Part shown: positions 1-7,934 of the stretch, piece by piece
How positions within the stretch are numbered: the stretch's first letter is position 1
Layout of the letters: each line of letters opens with the position of its first letter
Assembly: GCA_902497215.1 (NCBI GenBank)
Contig: CABVEH010000047.1
Span: 1 to 8,159, forward strand
DNA from: an uncultured Eggerthellaceae bacterium
GTDB taxonomy: Bacteria; Actinomycetota; Coriobacteriia; Coriobacteriales; Eggerthellaceae
DNA length: 8,159 bases
Direction of reading: 5' to 3'
Translations under genes and position numbers: made by a program
Notes under the pieces: generated by a model
The model's database searches: none
What the model saw: only the letters and a program-made list of their open reading frames with translations
Told to the model about the DNA's origin: nothing

Positions 1-2522
<2,522 letters not shown>

Positions 2523-2541
2523 AAAACCTTCTTTCCAAACA

Positions 2542-2665
2542 GAAAGCTTTCGTGGTGGAGCAGATTGCCGTGAAGGTTCCGAACGTCCGAGCTAAGCAGC
2601 CTCGATGCGCTGTGTGCGAGGACGTTCGGGTTCTGAACGGCAAGATGCCCGCCACGAAGGCTTTC
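2542..2665. repeat. 124-bp nested imperfect palindrome between carA and carB
   Basis: The gap between carA and carB is almost entirely one long inverted repeat. Working inward, these blocks are complementary: 2542-2547 with 2660-2665 (6 bp), 2549-2555 with 2652-2658 (7 bp), 2565-2571 with 2637-2643 (7 bp) and 2579-2588 with 2620-2629 (10 bp, perfect). Small mismatches and bulges lie between them. About 31 nt remain as a terminal loop. The outer right arm includes part of the carA stop codon, and the left arm ends about 20 nt before the carB start codon, just outside its ribosome site. In the transcript this would be a hairpin with arms of about 45 nt. No U-run follows it, so it does not look like a standard terminator. 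Its size and intra-operon position resemble ERIC/IRU-type intergenic palindromes or a small non-autonomous element (MITE), but no sequence identity to a named family is claimed. Confidence 0.8.
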
Positions 2666-3986
2666 AGAACCTCCAGCCTTTCAAACGGTCTTCCGCAATG
2701 TCTATGTCAAGGTAGTCGGGGTCGCCGTCCATCATCCTGGCGAACGCCGAGAAAAGGTAGTGCGAGTCGGTCGGACCGGGGCTGGCCTCGGGGTGGTACT
2801 GAACCGAGAACGCAGGCACGTCAAGGAACGCCATGCCCTCGGGGGTGCCGTCGTTGAGATTCACGTGCGTGAGCCTTATGCGCCCGTAGCGGTCGTTCAT
2901 GACCACTGGTGCCACTCCCCTTCTGGCCCATTCGCGAAGGTCGGTCTCGTGCTGAGCGAACCCGCCCGACTCCTCGGGCACTATCGGGCCCAGGCTTTCG
3001 AACACCTGGCCGAAGCCGTGGTTCTGCGCGGTAATCTCGACGCGGCCCGTGAGCAGGTTCATGACGGGCTGGTTGCCGCCCCTGTGCCCGAACTTCAGCT
3101 TCTCCATGTCGGCGCCGGCGGCCTTCGAAAGCATCTGGTGGCCCAGGCATATCCCGAACACCTTCGCGTTGCCGAGAAGCTTCTCGACCTCGCCGAACGT
3201 CTCGCCTACGGCATCCGGGTCGCCCGGGCCGTTCGAAAGGAACACGCCGTCGGGGTTCATGGCCAGCACCTCTTCCGCAGGCGTGTTCCACGGAACCGTG
3301 ACGACGTCTGCGCCGATGCGCCCCAGGTTCACCAGGATGGAGTCCTTGGCCCCGCAGTCGTAGGCGACGACCTTGTACCTGCCGGGCTCGGCGATGTCCT
3401 CAAGCGAGAACGCATGGCTCTCCATGGGCTTAGAGAACGTCTGCGCGTCTGCGCCGGAGACGCCGTTCACGAGGTTTTCGCCGACGATGGAAGGCGATGC
3501 CTTCACCTTCGCGAGCATGGACCCGACGTCGAGGTCGCGCGTGGATATGCCCGCCTTCATCGCGCCGTTGTCGCGGATGTGCCGCACGAGGGCGCGCGTG
3601 TCGACGCCTTCGATGGCGACGACGCCTTCGTCCTTCAGGAAGTCGGGAAGGCTGCGCTCGCTGCGCCAGTTGGACGGCGTCTCGCACATGTCGCGCACCA
3701 CCAGCCCGCGAAGGGCGCAGCTTCCGCGCTGCACGTCGTCGGAGTTCACGCCGTAGTTTCCTATCTGGGGATAGGTCATCGTGACGATCTGGCCCGCATA
3801 GGACGGGTCGGTTATCACTTCCAGGTACCCCTCGAGGGACGTGTTGAAGCATATCTCCCCGAACGACTCGCCCTGCGCCCCGCAGGAGAAGCCTGCGAAC
3901 GAGGTGCCGTCCTCGAGCACCAGCAACGCGCCCTCGCGCGCTCCCTTGGATGTCTTTTCCAGAATCTCCTGGCTTAGCTTACTCAA
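2664..3986 (-). CDS. carA: Carbamoyl-phosphate synthase small (glutaminase) subunit
   Basis: Hydrolyses glutamine and channels the ammonia to CarB. The 440-residue product has the CarA N-terminal domain (about residues 20-170: LLVLEDGTSFAGFSCG, FNTSLEGYLEVITDPSYAGQ, then VAIEGVDTRALVRHIR). A class I glutamine amidotransferase domain follows from about 205. Catalytic residues are present: Cys280 in GICLGHQ, and His398 and Glu400 in QYHPEASPG. Also present are SNGPGDPD at 251-258 and QNHGF at 321-325. The protein is longer than the E. coli one (382) because of an N-terminal tail of about 18 residues, a C-terminal tail of about 20, and an extra stretch of about 34 residues between QNHGF and LTHVNLNDG. 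The chosen start is TTG at 3986-3984: an in-frame TAG directly precedes it, no in-frame ATG follows before residue 70, and a GGAGGAGGG ribosome site lies 8 nt upstream. A TTG at residue 21 is a less likely alternative. It overlaps the pyrC stop by 8 nt, so translational coupling is likely. Confidence 0.96.
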   Translation of the reverse strand: MSKLSQEILEKTSKGAREGALLVLEDGTSFAGFSCGAQGESFGEICFNTSLEGYLEVITDPSYAGQIVTMTYPQIGNYGVNSDDVQRGSCALRGLVVRDMCETPSNWRSERSLPDFLKDEGVVAIEGVDTRALVRHIRDNGAMKAGISTRDLDVGSMLAKVKASPSIVGENLVNGVSGADAQTFSKPMESHAFSLEDIAEPGRYKVVAYDCGAKDSILVNLGRIGADVVTVPWNTPAEEVLAMNPDGVFLSNGPGDPDAVGETFGEVEKLLGNAKVFGICLGHQMLSKAAGADMEKLKFGHRGGNQPVMNLLTGRVEITAQNHGFGQVFESLGPIVPEESGGFAQHETDLREWARRGVAPVVMNDRYGRIRLTHVNLNDGTPEGMAFLDVPAFSVQYHPEASPGPTDSHYLFSAFARMMDGDPDYLDIDIAEDRLKGWRF

Positions 3987-5271
3987 CTATGCTTCCCTCC
4001 TCCATGGTGGCGTAGCCTCCGACGTACACGTCGGTCGCACGGCCCGTCAGCTTCCACCCAAGGAAGCCCGAGTTGCCGGCCTTCGAACAGAACCCGTCGC
4101 GGTCCACCGTCCATTCCTCTTCGGGGTCGAACACGGTGAAGTCGGCCGTCGAGCCAGGCGATATGGAGACGGGCTCCTGCCCGAGTATCCTGCGCGGAGA
4201 GACGGCCATGGCCTCGACCATGCGGTTGTAGTCGATTATCCCCTGGCGCACCAGCTTCGTGAGCACGAGGCCGAGCGACGTCTCCAGCCCGATCATGCCG
4301 AACGGCGCGAGCTCGAACTCGCGGTCCTTCTCCCAGTCGGCATGCGGCGCGTGGTCGGTGACTATGCAGTCTATACTTCCGTCGGCAAGCCCCTCCACCA
4401 ACGCCACGGCATCGTCGGCCGTGCGCAGCGGGGGGTTCACCTTCAGCGAAGTCTGGTACTCGTCGGTTATGTCGTCCTCGGTCAGGAACATGTGGTGCGG
4501 AGTGACCTCGCAGGTGACGGGAAGGCCTTCGGCCTTCGCGGCCTTGACCATCTCGAGCCCTCGGGCCGTCGTGATGTGCTGGATGTGCAAGGGGCATCCC
4601 GTCAGGCGGCACAGCGCTATGTCGCGGGCTATCTCGAGCTCCTCGCCCTCGGCAGGCCAGCCGGAAAGGCCCAGCCTTGTGGACGCGACGCCCTCGTTCA
4701 CCTGGCCGTCGCCCACCAGCGAGTCGTCCTGGCAGTGGGGCATGACCGGGCAGCCGAACTGCACGGCGTAGTCCATCACGCGGCGCATCATGCCGGCGTC
4801 CTGCACTCCGTGCCCGTCGTCGGTGAACGCCGCAGCGCCATGGGCCCTCATGTCGCCCATGTCGGAAAGTATCTCGCCCGCAAGGTCCTTCGAGCAGGCA
4901 CCCGACACTATGACGCGGCACTTCCCCACCTCGTCGGCGCGGGCCTTCACGTACTCCACGCCCACTGCGTTGTCGACGACGGGGTTCGTGTTCGGCATGG
5001 CGCACACGGCGGTGAAGCCCCCGTGTGCGGCGGCCCTGGTGCCGCTGGCTATGTCTTCCTTGTACTCGAGCCCCGGGTCGCGCAGGTGGACGTGCATGTC
5101 CACCAGGCCCGGCACCATCACCTTCCCGGACAGGTCTCGCTCGACGCCCTTGGGCATCTCGAGGTCGTGGCCGACCTCGACGACCTTCCCGTCGCGCACG
5201 AGCACGTCGCACACCTCGTCGAGACCGACCTGCGGGTCGATGCAGCGTGCGTTCCTAAGCATCAATGCCAT
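3979..5271 (-). CDS. pyrC: Dihydroorotase, type I (PyrC-like)
   Basis: Zinc amidohydrolase that cyclises carbamoyl aspartate to dihydroorotate, the third step of the pathway. The 430-residue length is usual for the long type I dihydroorotases of Bacillus, Aquifex and actinobacteria. The metal-site motifs appear in order: DMHVHLRDPG at 58-67 (His60, His62), FTDDG at 149-153 (the aspartate that takes the role of the carboxylated lysine in this class), MPHCQD at 177-182 (His179), HIQHIT at 229-234 (His232) and TDHAPH at 305-310 (Asp306). MPNTNP at 92-97 and VNPPLR at 278-283 are substrate-loop signatures of the family. All key residues are present, so it should be active and not a pyrC-like inactive partner of PyrB. 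The ATG at 5271-5269 has a strong AGGAGGT ribosome site 8 nt upstream, inside pyrB, and the two genes overlap by 17 nt. It ends in TAA within the start of carA. Confidence 0.97.
   Translation of the reverse strand: MALMLRNARCIDPQVGLDEVCDVLVRDGKVVEVGHDLEMPKGVERDLSGKVMVPGLVDMHVHLRDPGLEYKEDIASGTRAAAHGGFTAVCAMPNTNPVVDNAVGVEYVKARADEVGKCRVIVSGACSKDLAGEILSDMGDMRAHGAAAFTDDGHGVQDAGMMRRVMDYAVQFGCPVMPHCQDDSLVGDGQVNEGVASTRLGLSGWPAEGEELEIARDIALCRLTGCPLHIQHITTARGLEMVKAAKAEGLPVTCEVTPHHMFLTEDDITDEYQTSLKVNPPLRTADDAVALVEGLADGSIDCIVTDHAPHADWEKDREFELAPFGMIGLETSLGLVLTKLVRQGIIDYNRMVEAMAVSPRRILGQEPVSISPGSTADFTVFDPEEEWTVDRDGFCSKAGNSGFLGWKLTGRATDVYVGGYATMEEGSIVE
3995..4003 (-). promoter_or_regulatory. Ribosome binding site supporting the TTG start of carA
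   Basis: GGAGGAGGG on the minus strand, inside the last codons of pyrC, ending 8 nt before the TTG at 3986-3984. The site is strong and well spaced for that codon, and the preceding in-frame TAG at 3989-3987 rules out any earlier start. It is the main reason to accept a rare start codon here. Confidence 0.75.
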
Positions 5272-6205
5272 CGCTGGAACCTCCTATCAAAAGGTAGAGC
5301 GCAGCCATCCTGACCAGTATTCCCGCATACACCTGGTCGAGGATCATGGAACGCTCGGGGTGGTCGGCCATGAAGGAGTCGAGCTCGACCCCGCGGTTGA
5401 TGGGCCCGGGATGGCACACGATGGCGTCGGGCTTCATAAGCGAGTCGCGCTGCCTGGTCAACCCGAACAGCTGGTTGTATTCCCGAAGCGACGGGAAGGG
5501 CGCTCCTTCCAGCCGTTCGCGTTGTATGCGCAGCATGTACACCACGTCCAGGTCGCCAAGCACCGAGTCGAAGTCGCTGGTGACGACGTCGGCGCCGAGC
5601 ACGTCCGGGCGCGCCGGGAGGAGCGTGGGCGGCGCGATCAGCGCGACGTTCGACCCCATGGTCTTCAAGGCGGGCACGAGCGACCCGGCTACGCGCGAGT
5701 GGGCGATGTCTCCCACGATGCCCACGTTCAGGCCCTCGAAGTCGCACCCATGCTCCCAGATGGAGTACAGGTCGAGAAGGGCCTGGGTGGGATGCTGGTG
5801 CTTGCCGTCTCCCGCGTCGATGACGGGCACCCCGGAAAGGTCGGCGATCTTGCGAGGAACCCCGGCATGCGAGTCGCGCACGACGATCAGGTCGATCTTG
5901 TACGCGCAAAGCGTCTCCACCGTGTCGGAGAGGCTCTCGCCCTTCACCGTGGAGGTGGAGCTGCCGCCGAAGTTCAGGCTGTTGGCGGAAAGGCGCTTCT
6001 CGGCTATCTCGAACGACGAACGCGTGCGGGTGGACGGCTCGTTGAACATGTTGACTATGGTGGCGCCCTTCAGCGTGGGCACCTGCTTGATCCGCCTCTC
6101 GTTTACCTCCTTGAAGCGCTGCGCGGTCTTCAGCATCAACATGATGTCGTCGCGCGAGTACTCCCTGATGTCGATGAGGTTCTTGTGCGGGAAGTCCTTG
6201 GCCAT
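5255..6205 (-). CDS. pyrB: Aspartate carbamoyltransferase catalytic subunit
   Basis: Transfers the carbamoyl group from carbamoyl phosphate to aspartate, the committed step of pyrimidine synthesis. The product has 316 residues from the chosen start, the normal length for the catalytic chain. The carbamoyl-phosphate site is FNEPSTRTR at 54-62. The mobile-loop lysine is in VKGESL (Lys88). HPTQALLD lies at 138-145, GDIAHSRVAGS at 165-175 and HPGPINRGVE at 265-274. No pyrI regulatory subunit gene is seen in the window, so control probably rests on PyrR. Two adjacent starts are possible: GTG at 6208-6206 and ATG at 6205-6203. The upstream GGGAGG is only 1 nt from the GTG but 4 nt from the ATG, so I prefer the ATG. 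This gives a TGATG stop-start junction with pyrR, typical of translational coupling. Confidence 0.97.
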   Translation of the reverse strand: MAKDFPHKNLIDIREYSRDDIMLMLKTAQRFKEVNERRIKQVPTLKGATIVNMFNEPSTRTRSSFEIAEKRLSANSLNFGGSSTSTVKGESLSDTVETLCAYKIDLIVVRDSHAGVPRKIADLSGVPVIDAGDGKHQHPTQALLDLYSIWEHGCDFEGLNVGIVGDIAHSRVAGSLVPALKTMGSNVALIAPPTLLPARPDVLGADVVTSDFDSVLGDLDVVYMLRIQRERLEGAPFPSLREYNQLFGLTRQRDSLMKPDAIVCHPGPINRGVELDSFMADHPERSMILDQVYAGILVRMAALYLLIGGSSDGIDA

Positions 6206-6795
6206 CACGCCTCCCTTCCGATTGGGGCCGAGCCCACCCGGCCGCCTTCGGGTATGTCGTACACCTCGACGACCGACGGCACGCCGTCGACCTCTTCGAG
6301 GAGCAGGCGCACGTTCTGCGTCTCCGACGACGGCACGTTCTTCCCCACGAAGTCGGCGCGGATCGGAAGCTCGCGATGCCCGCGGTCGACCAGCACGGCA
6401 AGCTGCACCGCCTTCGGGCGCCCGATGTCCATGAGCGCGTCGAGAGCCGCCCTTATGGTGCGGCCCGTGTAAAGCACGTCGTCGACGAGGACGACCGTCT
6501 TGCCGTCGATGGAGAAAGGAATCCTTGTGGAATGCACCTCGGGGCTGAAGTGCGTGGCGAAGTCGTCGCGGTAGAAGCTGATGTCGAGGACGCCCAACGG
6601 GAGCTCCACGCCTTCGATGTCGAATATGCGTTGCCTAAGCTTCTTGGCGAGCTCGTCGCCCCTGGTGAGGATGCCAACCAAGGCAAGGCCTTCGGCGCCC
6701 TTGTTGGCCTCGAGGATCTGATGGGCCATGCGGGTCATCGCCCGTTCGATGTCGTCCGAGCCCATGCATTCGAATGCCGACCGGGAACCCTCCAT
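6205..6795 (-). CDS. pyrR: Bifunctional pyr operon RNA-binding regulator / uracil phosphoribosyltransferase
   Basis: PyrR binds pyr leader RNA when UMP or UTP is plentiful and lowers expression of the operon; many homologues also convert uracil plus PRPP to UMP. The 196-residue protein has the phosphoribosyltransferase fold with the PRPP signature [13 protein letters not shown] at 101-113 (Asp105, Asp106). It also has [13 protein letters not shown] at 41-53, LDISFYRDD at 70-78 and [19 protein letters not shown] at 135-153, all typical of PyrR and unlike plain Upp. The reading frame can be opened at ATG 6819-6817, adding eight residues, but that codon has no ribosome site. The ATG at 6795-6793 follows GGAGG at 5 nt, so I take the shorter form. 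It heads the operon and its stop overlaps pyrB. A PyrR-type RNA loop lies in its own leader, so autoregulation is expected. Confidence 0.96.
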   Translation of the reverse strand: MEGSRSAFECMGSDDIERAMTRMAHQILEANKGAEGLALVGILTRGDELAKKLRQRIFDIEGVELPLGVLDISFYRDDFATHFSPEVHSTRIPFSIDGKTVVLVDDVLYTGRTIRAALDALMDIGRPKAVQLAVLVDRGHRELPIRADFVGKNVPSSETQNVRLLLEEVDGVPSVVEVYDIPEGGRVGSAPIGREA

Positions 6796-6797
6796 GC

Positions 6798-6877
6798 GCA
6801 CCTCCGTTCGTGAGTGCATACAGAGATGGCCGAAGAAGTCGCAGCCGTATTCGCCCCTTGTCGGTCTCTCTGTACCG
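6798..6877 (-). promoter_or_regulatory. PyrR-responsive leader: PyrR binding loop plus SD-sequestering hairpin
   Basis: In the transcript, 6877-6862 forms a hairpin reading CGGUACAGAGAGACCG: a four-pair stem CGGU/ACCG, a bulged A, a closing C-G pair and the loop AGAGA. The core CAGAGAG matches the known PyrR binding-loop core C-N-G-N-G-A-G exactly. The segment UACAGAGA (6874-6867) is perfectly complementary to UCUCUGUA (6826-6819), so the loop has a competing partner. Directly after that partner, GCACUC (6817-6812) can pair with GAGGUGC (6804-6798, one bulged G), which hides the pyrR ribosome site. The likely logic is that PyrR-UMP holds the binding loop, leaving the SD-hiding hairpin free to form and block translation; without PyrR, the 8-bp competing pairing dominates. 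There is no U-run after any stem, so translational control is favoured over termination. The fold is drawn by eye and not by energy calculation. Confidence 0.7.
6801..6805 (-). promoter_or_regulatory. Ribosome binding site deciding the pyrR start
   Basis: GGAGG on the minus strand, 5 nt before the ATG at 6795-6793. It lies downstream of the in-frame ATG at 6819, inside the codons that a longer form would use, so it supports the shorter PyrR. It is also the segment masked by the leader hairpin. Confidence 0.8.
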
Positions 6878-6901
6878 CTTTTAAAGGTATGGACACATCA
6901 T

Positions 6902-6930
6902 AGTGTATAAACCGCGGCGCGGAACGGCAA
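6902..6930 (-). promoter_or_regulatory. Candidate promoter of the pyr operon
   Basis: On the minus strand, TTGCCG (6930-6925) and TACACT (6907-6902) are separated by exactly 17 nt, a fair match to the -35 and -10 boxes of a housekeeping promoter. Transcription would start near 6895, about 20 nt before the PyrR binding loop and about 100 nt before the pyrR ATG, the right distance for a leader. An AT-rich overlapping alternative (TATGAT) has no partner -35 box. This is the only good candidate between the palindrome and the leader. Confidence 0.45.
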
Positions 6931-6954
6931 ATGTTGAGATTCGCAAAGAAACAT

Positions 6955-7088
6955 GCGTGTCAGGGGACGTTCACTTTGGTGACAGTGCTCGGGTCATCTG
7001 TCACGTTTCACTGTTTGCGCGCATGACATGAATACATTCCGTGAAACGTGACAAATGACCCGAGCACTGTCACCGACCACTGACACGC
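6955..7088. repeat. Composite palindrome of two inverted REP-like units (REPIN/BIME-like)
   Basis: Positions 6978-7011 and 7041-7074 are inverted copies of 34 bp with a single mismatch, separated by a 29-nt loop. Each arm is itself a small palindrome: the left arm has GTGACAG and CTGTCAC around a 12-nt centre holding GCTCGGGTCA, and the right arm has the same with 6-bp ends. A further perfect 9-bp inverted repeat, GCGTGTCAG (6955-6963) with its complement (7080-7088), encloses the whole, with a one-sided insert GGGACGTTCACTTT after the left outer repeat. A hairpin made of two inverted REP-like units is the layout of REPINs/BIMEs, which are moved by RAYT (Y1) transposases; no such transposase is in the window. 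It begins immediately after the stop codon of the upstream gene and ends 24 bp before the -35 box of pyrR. In the minus-strand transcript the outer stem is followed by AUGUUUCUUU, so it may also act as a weak terminator. Confidence 0.85.
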
Positions 7089-7910
7089 CTAGTCCAGCTT
7101 GGAGAGGCGCTCGGACGCCTTCTGCGCCAGCGCCAGCTTCCCGCCGTGGGTGGCGACGAACTCCAGGCAGCTCTTCTCCTTCACGAGGTCGCCCAGCTTG
7201 TACTGCGCCGAGGCCTCGCGCCACGCGTACTCGACGCGGATCCGCATGGGATAGCGGTCGTTGCCGACGATGGACGCAGACAGCTTGGCGATGTCTGCCG
7301 GGTTGCCGGAAAGCTCGGCCTCGAGCACCTTCTGCTGGCTCTCGAAGAATTCGCGGAACTGCGCCGCGCCAGCGCCTGGAACCTCGCCGCAGAGCCTTAT
7401 GCCCTCCTGGACGAGGGCCTGCGCCGCGGACGGCCCTTCGGCCTTCTCTTCAAGCGGGAGCAGGTTCGCCAGTATGCCGACCTTGACGACCGGCTTCTTG
7501 GCCGCCACAAGGCTGGCCCGAAGCCCCGACAGGATCTCCTTCGCCTTGTCGACTTCGCCAAGGTCCAGCAATGCCTGGGCGTAGTACGCCATGAACCAAG
7601 ATCCGCTCTGGTCGCAGGGGAACTGTATAGACGAGGCCAGCTTGGCCCCCTCGTCAACCAGCGACTTGGGGTCGCAGTCGTCGTTGTACTTCGAAAGGTA
7701 CTTCTCGGCCTCGGCGTCGGCGCGTTTGCCGAACACCGCGTATCCTACGAACAGGCCCAACACGAAGAGGGCGAACATCGCCACCATGCCTGTGATGCTG
7801 GCAGCCATCATCTGCCCCGTGAACAGCGGCCACACGGTGGACACGATCACGGGCAGCGCGATGGCGATTATGCTGACGTAGATGCTGTAGCGCCTGAAGT
7901 ATGGGAGCAT
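7089..7910 (-). CDS. Membrane protein of unknown function with a TPR-like helical tail
   Basis: I do not recognise a named family. The 273-residue protein has two hydrophobic segments, at about residues 9-30 (YSIYVSIIAIALPVIVSTVW) and 36-60 (MVAMFALFVLGLFVGYAVFG), followed by a basic/acidic junction (GKRADAEAEKYLSKY). A soluble domain of about 210 residues follows, rich in Ala, Leu, Glu and Lys. Parts of it, such as FMAYYAQALLDLGEVDKAKEIL (residues 106-127) and the segment at about 224-270 (with AWREASAQYKLGD), read like tetratricopeptide-type helix pairs, suggesting a protein-interaction scaffold; this is inferred from pattern only. There is no signal-peptide cleavage site and no enzyme motif. 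The ATG at 7910-7908 follows GGAGG at 6 nt. It starts 24 nt after the upstream oxidoreductase gene, so the two are probably co-transcribed, and it is separated from pyrR by a palindrome and a promoter. Confidence 0.85.
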   Translation of the reverse strand: MLPYFRRYSIYVSIIAIALPVIVSTVWPLFTGQMMAASITGMVAMFALFVLGLFVGYAVFGKRADAEAEKYLSKYNDDCDPKSLVDEGAKLASSIQFPCDQSGSWFMAYYAQALLDLGEVDKAKEILSGLRASLVAAKKPVVKVGILANLLPLEEKAEGPSAAQALVQEGIRLCGEVPGAGAAQFREFFESQQKVLEAELSGNPADIAKLSASIVGNDRYPMRIRVEYAWREASAQYKLGDLVKEKSCLEFVATHGGKLALAQKASERLSKLD

Positions 7911-7934
7911 TGCGGACCTCCGCCCGTTCGCAAG

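Noticed and set aside
2542..2665. The carA-carB palindrome as an intrinsic terminator
   Set aside because: No U-run follows the stem on either strand, the loop is large, and termination here would cut off carB.
6206..6208. GTG at 6208 as the pyrB start
   Set aside because: It is only 1 nt from the GGGAGG ribosome site. The adjacent ATG has better spacing, and the difference is one residue.
3841..6472. Very long open frames on the plus strand (3841-5313 and 4790-6472; also 1272-2573 and 2760-3977)
   Set aside because: They lie antisense to pyrB, pyrC, carA and carB, whose conserved motifs are beyond doubt. Their translations are rich in Arg, His, Val and Ala with no recognisable motif, as expected for shadows of GC-rich codons.
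6817..6819. ATG at 6819 as the pyrR start
   Set aside because: No ribosome site precedes it, it lies within the leader hairpin region, and a strong GGAGG sits 5 nt before the in-frame ATG at 6795.
6830..6848. GC-rich small stem GGCU/GGCC in the pyrR leader as an attenuator terminator
   Set aside because: Only four pairs and followed by AUCUCUGUA, not a U-tract.
6893..6906. Short inverted repeat ACAC-N6-GTGT over the -10 box as an operator
   Set aside because: The arms are only 4 bp, it overlaps AT-rich promoter bases, and it can arise by chance; PyrR acts on RNA, so no DNA operator is needed.
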